DNA of 64,000 nucleotides, taken from the NCBI RefSeq assembly GCF_963169125.1, contig NC_084795.1, positions 191,554,214-191,618,213 of the forward strand. Direction: 5' to 3'. The notes beneath the pieces were generated by a model. It was not told the origin of the DNA and made no database searches. It was given only the letters and a program-made list of their open reading frames with translations. Shown one piece after another: positions 33,277 through 46,374 of the stretch; positions within the stretch are counted from its first letter, which is position 1; each line of letters opens with the position of its first letter. Both the position numbers and the translations under genes were made by a program. This DNA is from Humulus lupulus (lineage: Eukaryota; Streptophyta; Magnoliopsida; Rosales; Cannabaceae).

Positions 33277-34916
33277 GTGGGTCCGGTACATGGACCCCGC
33301 ATACCCATGATATCAACATTGAGAGCTAGAGACCTATTACGAGGAGGTTGTATAGGTTTCTTAGCTAGTATGGTGGATACTGCCAGAGTTTTGCCAGCAG
33401 GGCTGGGAGAGACCAGATTAGTTCGTGAGTTCTTCGACGTGTTCCCTGAGGATTTACCAGGGCTGCCGCCGCACAAGGACATTCAGTTCATCATAGAGTT
33501 AGCGTCGGGGACAGAGCCAGTGTCAAGGGCACCATATAAGATGGCTCCGGTGGAACTGAAAGAATTGAAGATATAGTTACAGGAGCTTCTTGATTTTGGG
33601 TTTATCAGGCGTAGCTACTTGCCATGGGCTGCTCCAGTTTTGTTTGTGAAGAAGAAAGACGGGACTCTAAGGATGTGTATAGACTACAGGAGTTGAACAA
33701 GTTGACTATCAAGAATAAGTACCCCTTACCAAGGATCGATCACTTGTTTGATCAATTGTAGGGAAAGACGGTGTTCTCGAAGATTGATCTTCGATCTGGT
33801 TAACACCAGCTGAGAATCAAGGACGAGGATATACCAAAGACGTATGGGCATTATGAGTTCCTAGTCATGTCGTTTGGTTTGACCAATGCCCCAGCAACAT
33901 TTATGGACTTGGTGAACAGGGTGTTCAAGGACTTCTTGGATCAGTTTGTGATTGTCTTCATCGATGACATTTTGGTGTACTCCAGTTTAGAGGCAGAACA
34001 CGAGCAACATCTCTGACATGTTTTGAAGAGATTGAGAGAGCACCGATTATACGCCAAGTCTAAGAAGTGTGAGTTTTTGCTACCAGAAGTGACATTCCTT
34101 GGATATATTCTTAGTGAGGATTGGATTAAGGTGGATCCATATAAGGTGGAGGTAGTAAGAGATTGGTCGAGGCCAAGGAACGCCTCAGAGGTTAGGAGCT
34201 TTCTCGGGTTAGCGAGTTATTACGGGCAATTTGTAGAAGGGTTCTCGAAGATTGATTCACCGATGACAAAATTTACACGGAAGAACTTGAAGTTCGTCTG
34301 GTTAGAAAAGTGTGAGAGTAGCTTCCAGGAATTGAAGCGACAGCTTATTGCGGTACCTGTGTTGAGTCTTCCTTTCGATGAAGGAAAGTTTGTGGTATAT
34401 TGAGATGCATGGAAACTGACATTGGGCTGTCTATGGATGCAGAATGAGAAGGTTATCGCTTATGCATCATGACAGTTGACTGAGTATGAGCAGCAGTACC
34501 CTACCCATGATCTGGAATTGGCAGTGGTGGTATTTTCACTAAAGGTGTGGCGACATTATCTGTATGGAGAGAAGTGCGAGATATACACCAATCACAAGAG
34601 TTTGAAGTATTTCTTCACCTAGAAGGATTTGAACATGTGGTAGAGGCATTGGCTGAAGTTCATGAAGGACTACGATTTTGATATCCTTTACCACCCAGGG
34701 AAAGTCAAAGCAGTGGCAGATGTGTTGAGCCGGAGGGGCCCGTGGCAGTTATTTAGCTCTGCTCAGATATCGAGAGAGTTGGTAGAGGAGATGTCCAGAG
34801 CGAGGATAGAATTAGTTGTGGGCCGGTTAGGCAATATTACCTTACTATCGACCCTATTAGAGCGGATTAAAAAGGGTAAGTTGGTGGATGCACAGTTGCA
34901 GGAGGTTATATGGTAG
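33277..34916 (+). pseudogene. pol: Reverse transcriptase and RNase H of element B
   Basis: RT fingers at 33420-33760 ([28 protein letters not shown]), palm at 33770-34010 ([33 protein letters not shown] catalytic box intact), thumb at 34023-34400 (GLASYYGQFVEGFSK), RNase H at 34380-34730 ([37 protein letters not shown]). At least eight stops (for example 33574, 33760, 33802, 34015, 34402) and some frame changes. Only one RNase H domain, unlike the Tat elements here. Confidence 0.85.
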
Positions 34917-36062
34917 GTCTTAGCTTGAGTATCTAAGGACTATTCTATTTCAAAGACTAGATTATTGTGATATAAAGGTCAGATCTGTGGTCCGACTTAC
35001 ATGGGGATTAGATGAGAGATACTCGATGAATCCCATACTATACCATACTTACTCCATCCAGGTACCATGAAGATGTGTTAGGATCTACGGATGTTGAATT
35101 GGTGGCCTAGGATGAAGTAGGATGTAGTGGAGTACATGGCCAAGTGTATAACTTGTCAACAGGTGAAGGCTAAGCATCAGCAGCAAGCGGGGTCGCTACA
35201 GCCTTTGGCTATTCCCGAGTGGAAATGGGAGTAGATTACGATGGATTTTGTGGGAGGTTTACCCAGGATAGTGGGGCTGTACGACTCGGTTTGGGCGATA
35301 GTGGACAGATACACCAAGTCAGCTCACTTTCTACCTTTGAAGTTGACTTATACTATGGATCAGTATGCGAAGCTGTATGTGATAGAGATTGTACGTCTCC
35401 ATGTGGTTCCTAAGTCTATAGTATCAGCCCGAGATCCTATCTTTACCTCCAAGTTTTGGGGTGGATTGCAAAAGGATATGGGGAATCAGTTGAAGTTTAG
35501 TACGACCTTTCATCCTCAGACTGATGGACAATTTGAGAGGATGATTCAAGTATTGGACGACATGCTCAGGGCATGTGTGATAGACTTTGAGGGATCTTGG
35601 AGTAAGTATCTCATGTTGAATAAGTTTTCATATAACAATAGTTATCAATCAATGATTGGAGTAGCTACATATGAGATGTTATATGTGAGGAGGTGTAGAT
35701 TGCCCATTCATTGGGATGAGATGGGTGAGAGGAAGTATTTGGGACCGGAGATGGTTCAGAAGACTAATGAGGCTATCGAGAAGATCCAAGATCGAATGCT
35801 CACTTTGCAAAGTAGACTGAAAAGCTACATTGATCCTAAGCATAGGGAAGTGGAGTTCTAGGTAGGGGACCACGTGTTTCTGTGAGTCTCACAAATTTGA
35901 GGGGTGAGAAGGTTTGGGAAGAAGGGCAAGCTGAGCCCTAGATTCATTGGGCCTTTTGAAATCTTGGAGAGGATCGGGCAAGTGGCCTATAGATTGGCAC
36001 TGCCACCATCGTTGTTGGGAGATCATGATGTATTCCACATTTCTATGCTTCTGAAGTGGCCT
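34917..36062 (+). pseudogene. pol: Integrase of element B, 3'-truncated
   Basis: Zinc-binding part at 35020-35165 (HPGTMKM, CITCQQ), core at 35241-35600 with MDFVGGLP, SARDPIFTSKFW and DGQFERMIQ (all three acidic residues present), then the C-terminal fold up to HISMLLKW at about 36058. The frame then runs straight into LTR sequence, so the end of integrase, any chromodomain, and the polypurine tract have been deleted. Confidence 0.83.
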
Positions 36063-36067
36063 AAAGC

Positions 36068-38307
36068 TACATTTAATGCATGATTTTGTTGCATGCATGA
36101 TTAATATGATTATGTGATATGCATGTTTGTGAGTATTAGATATGTATGTTGGCACTTTTTAGCTTATAAAGGCATATTTTTAATTTTGGCCTGTTGAGGG
36201 CATAAATGTGATTATATGTGATAAATTGTTGAGACCGCATTATTATGTGGATATATCTGCAGCATGTGGCTCGAGACGGTCCTAGTGAGCAGATTAGCGA
36301 AATAGTCAGAGAGGGGAATAATACCCTGTTCGGGAGGGTCCTAGGGGTATTTTTGGGAATTTAGAGAATATATCGAGAATTATTAGATACTAAGTAAATA
36401 TTTGGTAATTAATTGGATGACGGGATTAATTGGTAGATATTAGGAACATTTGAGGAGTTAGTGGGAACTAGGGGAGAATGACCATTTTACCCCTAGGGAC
36501 AACTTGAGGATTAGTAAAACTTGAAGGGCAAAATAGTCTTTTGAATTATCAAAGGATATGGTCAGAACTCACTTAGAATTAAGGCAGAGGAAAGTAGAAA
36601 CATCTCAAACCCTCTCATCTCTCTCTCATGGTTTTATTTCCTCTCTCACTCTCTCATTTACCTTGAAGCTAAGGAAGGAAAAAAAAAAAAGGGAAAAGTT
36701 AGGCTTGAAGTTGGATTCTTTGAAGAAAGTTGGAGGTGATTAAGCTAGGAATTAAAGCTGGAACTTGGGAGGATTCAACCAATGCTGAGGTAAGCTCTAG
36801 TCATTTAATTTGTTGAAGATCTTAGTTCAATAGGGTGGAGTTAGAGCTAAGTAGTTTTGAAACTTGGAACATGTGTTAACTCTAGGTTCTTGGGTATAAG
36901 TTAGTTGATGAATTGCTCGAAGTTTGAGTAGAATGTCTGTGTTTTTGTAAGCATAGAATTTATGGTTTGAGTCTTGGTTTTGCCCTGGTGATTTAGTTTG
37001 AAGTGGGAGTGTGATGGGTTTGAAACTTTGTGTTTGTTGGCTTGAAAAGGGTAGGAGAAAACCCAGATTTTTCTGGCCTCGAAGGGGGCGCACCATGACC
37101 TAGCCCTGAGGTTCCACGTTTCGTGTATCCTATTTAGCTTAGGTTTCTCGCTGAGATGGGGGTGCACTGCAACCAACTAGGCCAAGTCTCAGCATGCCTC
37201 CTCATTGGCTTGGCTACTTGCAATCTCACTTGGGGGCAAGTGCCGACCTACTAAGCCAAGTCATGACCCTCCCTGGGATATTAGCCTTATAATTGTTTCT
37301 AGAATCAGTAAGGCTCGGGGGTTCGAATCTAGGCACTCGGGACAATTTCTACTATCTAGATTAGTAGAAATTGAGATCCCGGAGACTAGTTTGTGTCTCC
37401 TAATTAGTTATTTGGATTGGAAGTTATCAATTACCCATTGGACACTGTGACTAGGTTTATTGCCAAGGCTTAGGGCTAAGGATCGTGCTCGGAGCCATTT
37501 CATTATCTCCGTTCAGAACTAAAGGTAGGAAAACTGCAACCTTGTGTGGCTATGTTGGGACTGAGATTCCCTGTATTTGAATACATATGATGTATAACTA
37601 TGATAATTCCATGTAAGGATGAAATGAATGTCCTAAGAGTGTCGTGGCTGGTAATTTGCGCACAAGACGCGGCTCGGCCACTGTGACCTGGGTTCAGCTA
37701 GATAAACAACGGACTCGTCCTAAGCGAGCTGGAGTAAGTGGGTTAAACAGAGGGTGCGACCTAAGGGTGTCGACCCTGAGTATTGTCTATTGATTGAGAT
37801 GAACTGTTGAATATAGATGTTTATTGTTGTTAGCTTGATGTTATCGCTTGTTGAATATCTAGTTAACTATCTTGTGAGCTATGTGATTATCATTATTGAT
37901 TATGTTATGTTGTTATGGTTTTGGGCAGGGCCTCGGCTCATGGGTGCTACGTGGTGCAGGTAAAGGCAAGGGTAAGATGGAACAACCATGAGTTGGAGAG
38001 CTCTAGGGGCGAGGTGTACATTGTCAACTACTCGTCCGCCATGGCCTAAAATGTGTATTTTTCCATTAGAGTGGCCTCTGATTGTATATAACTTTTGAGA
38101 GTTTGTAATTTTTCTTTTAAACCCTGTTTTTGGGATCCCATTTACCAAACATCTATTTTAATGAAAGTTAACCGTTTATGATCAAAAAAATTTAACCCTA
38201 ACCTGATTATGAATTTAGGATTACACTTTTATTCAAATGACATGATTAGAAAGTCTTGCACTATTTCAAATACACAGTGTACGGTCTTGGTTATCCAGGG
38301 CATTACA
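36068..38307 (+). repeat. 3' LTR of element B, 5'-truncated
   Basis: Begins inside the LTR at TTAATGCATGATT (matching about 11439) and ends CCAGGGCATTACA. It lacks the first ~88 bp and has neither T2 nor Cassandra. It therefore shows the uninterrupted sites of both insertions (about 36884 and 37402). Confidence 0.87.
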
Positions 38308-38547
38308 ATGATAGAGATTTCAGGACCTCGGCTAGCAGAATGGGAAGGGTCAACATAAACTGATGGGAGCCCCACCGCGTGTATTCGCAGTTACCCAAGG
38401 CGACAAGGGAGCTAGACACTCGAAGATGGTATGAGGAAAAATTCCTATCCCCGAACCTCTTCACATGCATTAATGGAAAATGGTGCATCACATTCATGTA
38501 TTGCTACTTCTTTTGTTGACAAAATAGATAGAACGCATGAGCCTATG
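38308..38547 (+). pseudogene. gag-pro: gag end and protease start of element C, cut by LTR E
   Basis: Continues the zinc knuckle broken at 11350 (SHN then DRDF) in the same frame across the B insertion. PRVFAVTQGD-like bases follow near 38376, then an aspartic-protease start NGASHSC at about 38469, in which Asp-Ser-Gly is Asn-Gly. LTR E cuts it at 38548; the rest of C's pol is outside the window. Confidence 0.72.
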
Positions 38548-40047
38548 TGTAGCATCTTGAATCTCCTAGTATGTCTATGTAACTTGGTTAGCGTGCGGGG
38601 ATGGCACATGGGGTAATTATGGGTGAATTAATTGTTTTAATTGATTAATATGTGCATATGATTGAGTATGCTTGATTATGTGTATTAAAAGTGTTTAAGG
38701 ACCTGGTTTTGTTAAAAAGGGGTATTTTCATAATTTTGACTCGTTGATGGTATATTTTTATTTTATGTTCTATATCTCGAGACCACATTATTATGTGGAT
38801 ATATGTGTGTTATTCGGCATGAGTGGGTCATTTCGAGAAATGCAGCGAAAAGGTAACAACGCGGATAAATACCTAGCTCTAGGTAGCCTAAGGGTATTTT
38901 GGTAATTTCACATATTTTTGAATTACTGGTAAAATGAAATTAAGTGGTGAATTACTTGAATTCGATGGATGAATTGATAAATTTCGAGATTAGTGGTGTA
39001 ATTTGAGATTTTTTGGGAATTATAGGCAAATGAAAAATATGCCCTTGAGGTTTATGAAGGGGTTAATTATTGGGAAGAGGCAAAATGGTCATTTGACCAT
39101 GAAATTAGAGAATAGTGATCCACAACCTTTGGAGTTAGTCAATTGCACGTTATTCTTTTTTCTCTCTATCTTTTCTTTTTCTTTGTTTCTCTTCAAGCTC
39201 ATCAAAATACCAACCACCTAAGGCTAGATCAAGCCTTGTTTGTTCTCATAATAAATTCAATCTTTCAAGAGGAATCGAGCTTTATTAAGGTCACCATAAC
39301 CATCTGGGATTTTGAAATTTAGAGGAGGAGGTATGAATTTCTTCACTTGCTCTTCAATGGTGATGGAATTTTTGGGGATTTTGGGGTTCAATCTAAAATT
39401 GATATGGTTAGGTTGTTTAGATGAGTTAGAGGAGTATAGTAACATTTTTAGGAGGTTCAATTTTGTGTAAAACAAGTTGGAATTTTGTTTTGGGTTGAAT
39501 GGGCTGGGTTTTGGGGTTCGAAATCGCATGGGAAAATTGGATTTTCTATGTTTTTCGCAGTGGTGTCGCGGCTCTTCTTATGGGGAGGGCAGCGGCGAGG
39601 ATGGGTTTCCTCGAGGGTAGGGTTTTCCCTTTGACCTCTGTGGCTCCACAAACCTTTAGGAGGGCACCAAAGTGCTAATGAACGTTCATTTTCAAGGGTT
39701 GTTCTCTGACCTTTGTAGCACCGCGATCCTTTAGGAGGGCACCACGACTCTAAATCATTTTCAGTGTGCCATTTTTTAGGGTTTTGGGCATTAGACTCGG
39801 GGGCTCGGGGGACGATTCCACTACCTGGTTGGGGGGAATTTGAGGTCCCAAGAACTATGGTTTAGTCTTTGAACACGTTATCAATTATAGTTCCTGATAT
39901 GTATACCACTTAAGTTGTGACTAGCATTTTTGTAAGGCTCCGAAAGAGGATCGCACTAGGGGAAATTCTATCTCCTACACAAGAGTTGAGGTAAGAAAAA
40001 TTGGCATTTCACATATAGCGGGCATTGGTCCTATCTAGAAATAGTTA
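38548..40047 (+). mobile_element. LTR E, first segment, cut by element D
   Basis: Starts TGTAGCATCTTGAAT in C's protease, with an order of words like other LTRs of this superfamily: a TTAGCGTGC start, a pyrimidine-rich leader at 39155-39200, GC-rich repeated words (GTCGCGG) at 39566-39760, and GAGGTAAG near 39988. Element D interrupts it at 40048; the remainder is beyond D. It may be a solo LTR or part of a full element. Confidence 0.65.
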
Positions 40048-40822
40048 TGTTGATGTAGTTTTTTGGCAACACAGTATTTAGAAATCCGACAATAGAGAGA
40101 CTAGGCTTTTAATAAACTGAATAGAAAGAAATGACAGAAAACAAGAAGACAAAATGCTCACACAATTTTACGTGGATCAATGATTAAAATCCACCTAGTC
40201 CATGAGTCAATCTTATCGATCTATTTAGGTCTCTTGAGAAAAAAAAATTATGACAATTTGAGCAGAGTTGTTGCATACAGAAAGTCAATCCTTTTTTCTA
40301 TTCTTTCCCCTTATATTTATAGGAGATTCTCATGGACTGTTTTTGGCATCAAGACATTAATATGGTAACTTACAGATTTTGGGTGACTTCCCACCTACAT
40401 ATACACATAATTGCATATTAATTCTATACCAGTTATATCGAGTAATAAATACATAATAAAATCTAGGCATTTATGAGGTGTATGAGGGATCTCTAAGTAT
40501 TTTTGGATCCTTCACGGTGCATCTTAGTCAAGCTTTCGTGAGCTGAACACACTCCTCAAGATAGATGTTGTAAGACCAATGCGAACTAACGTAGGTAATG
40601 TCTGGAGTTTCACGAGGGTGATGCGGATGATGTGTACCTTGAACTAAGTTATTGGCATAAGAGGCGAACTGGAGACTCTCTAGTTGTCGTGGGTTGTTCA
40701 TTAAGATCGCGCTACTAACTCCAGAGTTAACAAGATACTCTATATGTATGTTTTCTTCTTACGCTTGTCTACCAGCTGTATCTCATTCTGGGTAGTTCAG
40801 CCAATATTTTTGGGGTGCAACA
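40048..40822 (-). repeat. 3' LTR of element D (775 bp)
   Basis: Plus strand starts TGTTGATGTAG and ends GGGGTGCAACA next to the polypurine tract. The left end resembles the T2 LTR (TGTTGACGCAG). CTTATATTTATAGGAG near 40310 gives a sense-strand CTATAAATATAAG. Confidence 0.82.
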
Positions 40823-40834
40823 TTTGTCCCCAAA
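40823..40834 (-). other. Polypurine tract of element D
   Basis: TTTGTCCCCAAA on the plus strand (TTTGGGGACAAA on the sense strand) abuts the LTR. Confidence 0.7.
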
Positions 40835-41085
40835 GCTCTTGCTATTGCACGACGTCACTTCTGACATGCATAGAAAGGCTCTTCGACTTCTGTTATGAGA
40901 AAACTTGCCCACCCACTCTCTCATGTACGAGACACGTGTCTGACTATTATAGGTGCTTGTTCGGGTTTCAAGTGTTATGACAGTTGTCTTGTTAGCTTTT
41001 TCAAGCTGTTAGGTTTATTTATTTCAGGCCCTTGTATTTTGAACTGATTCAATTTTGTGACCTATATCGGTTCCTGAAGTTTTCG

Positions 41086-41093
41086 TATAAATA
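41086..41093 (+). promoter_or_regulatory. TATA box of the antisense gene in D
   Basis: TTTTCGTATAAATAGGAG, about 710 bp upstream of the gene, almost the same core as in element A. Confidence 0.65.
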
Positions 41094-41283
41094 GGAGAAC
41101 CAAGCTTAAGCTTTACGACTATTGCATTCAAAATTTTCCTCTTCTCTTTCTTCCTTTTCAAAACACTCAAAGCTCTCTGCATTTTCTTATTTCCCAGGAA
41201 CATTCAGACTCTCACCTTCGATTCTTCTAGCATATCCTATATTTCCCATACCTTCTTCATTTCGTCGACCAAGAAACAAATTT

Positions 41284-41790
41284 GTAAGTATTTTTCTATC
41301 TGGTTTAAACTGCATTTTCTTATTTTCCTATAAGTTTTACGAAATTTACCAGTATTTTTGACTTGTTTTGGTCTGATACGAGTTTAGCATAGGTTTTATA
41401 TGTGGCCAAAATGGCATTCGAACGGCCAAACGTAAAGCACCAGAAAAGAATGGGTCAGTTTCTTGGTTTTCTGGGTTTGAAGATTTGAGGGCTTTTAGGC
41501 TCCGTTCTAGGTAGCTTAAGAGTCACGGTATCTTGAGTGGTTTTGCATTAAACTGCTTCATAAAGAGGTACTGGGTCTGACACGACAATCCCGAAGTATC
41601 AAGGTTTCCCAAAGTTATGGCGCGTGATTTTTGACCACGTGTGAACTAACGTAATAACACCTGGTTAGAATTTAGCTCGTAGGTAAGTTAGGTCCAGTAT
41701 ACCGAATCTAAAAATCTAGGTTTCCTTCACTTCTATTATCAGAGGGAGGTTATATCTTAGGTCGCCTCTAACAGGGTGCTTTGTGACTAG
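41284..41790 (+). other. Probable 5'-UTR intron of the antisense gene in D
   Basis: Donor ATTT|GTAAGTATTT at 41284 and acceptor TTGTGACTAG ending at 41790, just before the former start codon. Matches introns at the same place in A and T2. Confidence 0.5.
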
Positions 41791-41799
41791 GTAAACTAA

Positions 41800-44336
41800 A
41801 TTATTCCAAATTAGAAGAAGAAATTTGTTGCGAGCTTCGACTCCCAAAACAAAAATAAAGATAAGGAGATCACCTCTGAGACCCCTGTTCCCTACTTTGG
41901 CCAAGTGGTGGTTAGGCAGGTTGAGGTTAACCCCGATGCCTTCTTCGAGGCCGAGCACATCGAGTCTTGGATAAAGACTCAAAATAAGGTGAAAAAAAGC
42001 TTGTTGAGTCGCGAGATCAAGATGGGTTCCAAAATACATGTTGCCTGCCCTCCATTGGATGGAGAGCAGAGCTGCACCCCACGCAAGGACAACTTTGGGG
42101 CTTGGAGTGATGAGCACTTGAAGGCAAGTGCCTTCCTTCCCCTAGACCAGTACTTTGTAGACTTTTCAAACTACATTGAATTTGCACCGTTCCATTTCCT
42201 CCTAAACACGTACTGACTCATGGCGGGGTTCATTTATTCATTTTTAAAGCACGAGTTGGAGGTCTCCACCCCTGCCGATATTATGTATTTCTTCTACCAC
42301 AAGGCCAATCCAGAATCAAAGGGTCGAGGTGAAGGTTTCTACTGCCTCACCAGATTCCCCAACACATCCTCCATCTTCAACCTCCCAAGCCACCCTAGTG
42401 AATTTAAAGAGATATTTTTTTATGTCCAATAGGTTCAAGAACTGCAAGCATAGATACTTCAATCGTTTATGAATTCTTTATGTGAATCCTTTATTTTTGC
42501 TAAGTTAATCATTGATTCTGATCGAGTAATTGTCTTGTGTTGATATATACAACAGGACGGAGCGATATATGACCTTGGGAGGTCAATACGAAACCTTGGC
42601 TAACTGCACTGGCCAAGAGACGGATTGCAAGGAAGTTGTCAATAATGACATGATGATGAAATATGATCTGAAAATGGAAGGCAAGACCTTGGCACTGAAA
42701 TCTTGAGCTCTAGATGCTGAGGAGAACGAGGAAGAAGAAAAGGAGGAGGTCGCGCCCTTGGTGCACTAGAGGCCTGCTGAGAGTGCCCTTAGAATTTAGA
42801 AAAGATAAGGGTGAGCAGAGTCGGGGGTAGTAGCCAGTACCTCTTGCCAAGTAGATAATAATAAGGAGATAAACTAAGCTACTGCCAAATTTATTTTGGC
42901 TCGGCATTACCAGAAATAGGTCGTGAGTCACCATCGTGAAAACCCGAAGCTAGATATCACACTTCAATACTGTGTGGATCATCTATTAGTCTGTCACGTC
43001 CTGTCTCTCCTTAAATACATTTTAATAGTAGATAACACCTTTAGGTTTAGGTTAACCATTTTTAACTAGTACGCGACCAACCTTCTTACCTGGGAGTCCA
43101 TTCGCCAAGGTAATCATGCCTTTGGCATTTCCCAGCTCGAGTATTAACCTAGAACGGTTGAAGTACCCGATCCTAGTGAGCCATGCAAGAAAATATTTTT
43201 AAATTAACCCCTCCTCTAACCATTTGTGAACTAGATGTCGAGTTTGGACCAGATCAGAATCTGGTGCTAGTCATAGTCGTTTCCTCCTCTAGCTCGGAGG
43301 GTACATTTTACTCCTTATTGCTTTCTATTATCTTGTCCCATTACTTGGATCTAACTCTTTTGATCTTTCTTAAGCAAATGAAAACATAGACCTAAAGAGA
43401 GCCGTAAAGCCTATAGGGGCCAGAGCTGGGACTGTCGTCAACAGGCAGAGAATATCAAAGAAAATCTCCTCCAGAGTTGGAGCTGCCACTGGACCACCTG
43501 GAAAATATAAAGGTGCCATCTCCACCTAGAAGAAGCAACAAGCAAAGCAGACGCAAGCTCAGGTGACAAAAATTACCATTCACGAAGCCTCCTTGCCTCT
43601 TTCTCGCTGCTTTGATTCCTCATGTTATACAAGCTGAGGACCTATCTGTGTAGCTTCTAGTTATGTAGCTCGAGGTCGAAAGAATCCAAGAGGTACTTCA
43701 CGGGTTCGTCCATGAGATGGCAAATCACCTGGTGGGCCACGCAAATCAATCAAGCATCAAGGACCTAAGAGCCATTGATGAGCATTCCCTAGATAATTTT
43801 CTGGAGTCGGCCTTAGGAATGACTGACTGTAAGCTATCCTTCTTATTTGTACCTCTTTTTTTATTGTTCCCCTCCTTTTCATGAGCTATTTCTGCTACTT
43901 TTTTTTTTGCAGTCTTGTTTATTCGAAATCAGTGGCATCGCCTGAATTTGAGCTGAAAGGGATGAGGCTAGGGCCACTCTAGAGGCATCTTGGGATAACG
44001 AGAGAATTGTTAAGGGAAAGATTGAGACCGGTTCTAGGTCGAGATCCACGACCTCAATAAGAAATATGAGGAAGTTGACATGCTTAAAAAGAGGTTGTTC
44101 GAGGTCGAGGAGAAAGCCAAACAAGATGCTGAAAAGGCCAAGTAGGATGTTGAGATGGCCAAGTAGGAGGTTGCGAAGGCAACACGCCCTCTAGATGAAA
44201 TGCTTTAACTGTTCTAGGCGTACAACCAAGAAGGAGACTTCTCATTTCTGGACACAGAACTTTGGCGGCGATACCTCGCCATGTTCCAAGACCGATTATC
44301 GAAAAAGACTGATTATCGAAAGAGACCTCCGAGACT
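41800..44336 (+). pseudogene. Antisense extra gene of element D (PF04195-type), decayed
   Basis: Aligns with the T2 and A genes. The start codon is ATT (41800-41802) where T2 has ATG, followed by a stop four codons later. Exon 1 (41800 to about 42440) has FFEAEHIESW, LPLDQYFVDFSNYIE and FPNTSS. Exon 2 (42556-43300) has LGGQYETLANC and VSSSSSEG; exon 3 (43375-43828); exon 4 (43913-44336) with YNQEGDFSFLD. Donors at 43301 and 43829 and acceptors at 42555, 43374 and 43912 are still readable; the donor of intron 1 is lost. Many stops. It supports the four-exon model by comparison. Confidence 0.65.
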
Positions 44337-45020
44337 TCTTATTTTTCATTATGGTTTCCTTTAACCCTTTTTAATTAGGCTTTCACATACTTATGGTAGT
44401 ACATGCTTATTATTTTATGATCTATTATTTAGCAATGTTTAAGAACTTTAAAAAATCATTTACATTTGCATAGCCATAGGGGTTATCTTTAGATCGAGAT
44501 AAATGCATGAAATCTCGACTAGTTATTTTTTGTCGATGACCTGGTTATATTCAGGCGTTCATTAGCCTAATAGCATTACACCTTTTAAGAATCAGACCTC
44601 AAATCTAGTCATATCCAGGATTACCTAGTTGACTCTAGGGTTTATTTTACTTTGAATTTTCTTAACATAGCTTGCATTCGGAATTTGTTCAAAAACTCGA
44701 GTTTTAAAAAGCCATAGGGTAATTAATTTTATGAATTCTAAGTTGCACAAATTTTTTATCTAAATTTGCCGAATGTTTCCAAGACCATTTGATGGCTATA
44801 TGCCCCTCAAGCGATAAAAATTTATAAATATTCTAGATCACTTTTACATAATCAACTCATGCTACATTACAAGGAAAATATGAAAAAAATTGCACCACGT
44901 TTAAAATACCTAAGAACCCTTTATTAATCAAATTTGAACAAAATGAAATGGTATTTATAAATAAGCCTTATAAGGAAGAAAAAAATGGTAAAAATATGAA
45001 AATATAACAAAGGTGTCCTA
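44337..45020 (+). repeat. Spacer of element D with decayed repeat units
   Basis: AT-rich, with scattered copies of the spacer motif (GACCTGGTTATATTCAGG at 44539, CTAGTCATATCCAGG at about 44597). Same place as the 120-bp array of T2, but the period is no longer clear. No gene. Confidence 0.55.
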
Positions 45021-45306
45021 TTACGGATAGTATTTTTTGAGATGTAGAGCATTCTGAGTCCATTGGACCAATTCTCCACTTAACCAAGCTACTTTGAGGG
45101 TTCCTTCATTCAAGATTTCCACAATCTGGGAGGGTCCTTCCGAGTTCGGTCTCAATACACTAACTTTCGGATCTTTGTTCACCAAATATACACTTCGGAG
45201 CACTAAATCACGCAATTGGAGTCTACGTTCTTTTACTTTCAAACTAAAGTAGCGAGTAACTCTTTGCTGATAATGGGCGAGCTGCAATTGAGCCTCATCT
45301 CGCTAC
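45021..45306 (-). pseudogene. pol: Integrase C-terminus of element D, first segment
   Basis: QLAHYQQRVTRYF to WTQNALHLKKYYP, equivalent to the end of A's integrase. Cut by solo LTR G at 45307; resumes at 57452. Removing G and one copy of the 5-bp duplication brings the two sides together in the same frame. Confidence 0.85.
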
Positions 45307-46374
45307 TGTAACGTCATAAATTTGTTAATAAGGCTTGGTGCCTTGATTAGCATGCTGGGAGGGAAATAATTGATTTAATTTTATTATTACGTGATTAATC
45401 AAGATATATGTGCATCATTATGTGATTTCTTGAGTTATATTAAAATATGATAGATATGCATTTTTAGGTGTATTAAATATGCATGTGGGCCCGTTCTGGT
45501 TAACAAGAGCATATATGTAATTTTTTACCGTTGAGGGTATATATATGTTATGTATGCCATATGTTTAAGTTCACAATATTGTGGAGATATATTTGAGATG
45601 TGTGGTTCGAGGCAGTCCTTGGGAGCTGATTAGCAGAATAGTAAAAACCGAGTCCAATACTCGGCTCGGGGTGTGCCTAGGGGTATTTTGGGAACATAGT
45701 ACGTATTTAGGGTTACCGGGTAGCTATATAGAGATTATTTGGGTATGCTGGGATTAATTACGAATTTATAGGACCACTTGAGGGTTAGCGAGAAATGTGA
45801 TAAATAACGGGTTTGCCCTTAAAGGCATTAAGAGGCTAGAAACCAAAAAAAAAAAAAAATCTCCCAGCCCTCTATCTCTCTCATTTGTCACTTCTCTTCT
45901 TGGTGCTTTGGAAGATTTTGGAGTTCTTCAGAAGTTAGGCTTTGGAAATTGAAGATTGAGGTTAAGTTAATTGGGGATTTAGCTCATGGGTCAAAATCAT
46001 TTATATGGTATGCTTTACAACTTGACTTCTCTATGAATTACCCTTATTAGTATAGATTTTAACTGAGTTTTATCCAGCCTTGGTTGTTCAGATTGGATAG
46101 GGTTCTTGGTTACCTTTAGGAGTAATAACGCTTCTTATGTTGTAAGATTAGGAATTCTATACTGAATTATGGATTTATGTATTGATTCTGGTGAATTTTA
46201 TGTGGAATTGATTCGAGAAAATGTAGGGGAGTTCTGGCTTTCGAGCTTGTGTCGCGGCCCGTGTGCGTGAGAGGGCCTTGAAGGGTCTCTGAAGTTGCCC
46301 GGGCATTGCGGCAAAGGTTGGGGCGCGCCGCAGCCTGTGTTCCCCAGGTGAGAGCCTCAAGCTCTCTGACTTGT

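Larger units (their letters stand above)
11351..38307 (+). mobile_element. Element B: chromovirus-like Ty3/gypsy retrotransposon, interrupted
   Basis: B is about 9.6 kb once T2 (12225-29570) is taken out. Its 5' LTR spans 11351-12224 plus 29571-31393; coding sequence spans 31774-36062; the 3' LTR spans 36068-38307. The flanks are ATGCT on the left and ATGAT on the right, read as a 5-bp duplication with one change. Taking B out joins element C's gag in frame. RT and INT are of the single-RNase-H type with a Met-type primer site, as in Tekay-like chromoviruses. A 3' deletion removed the end of pol and the first ~90 bp of the 3' LTR. Confidence 0.85.
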
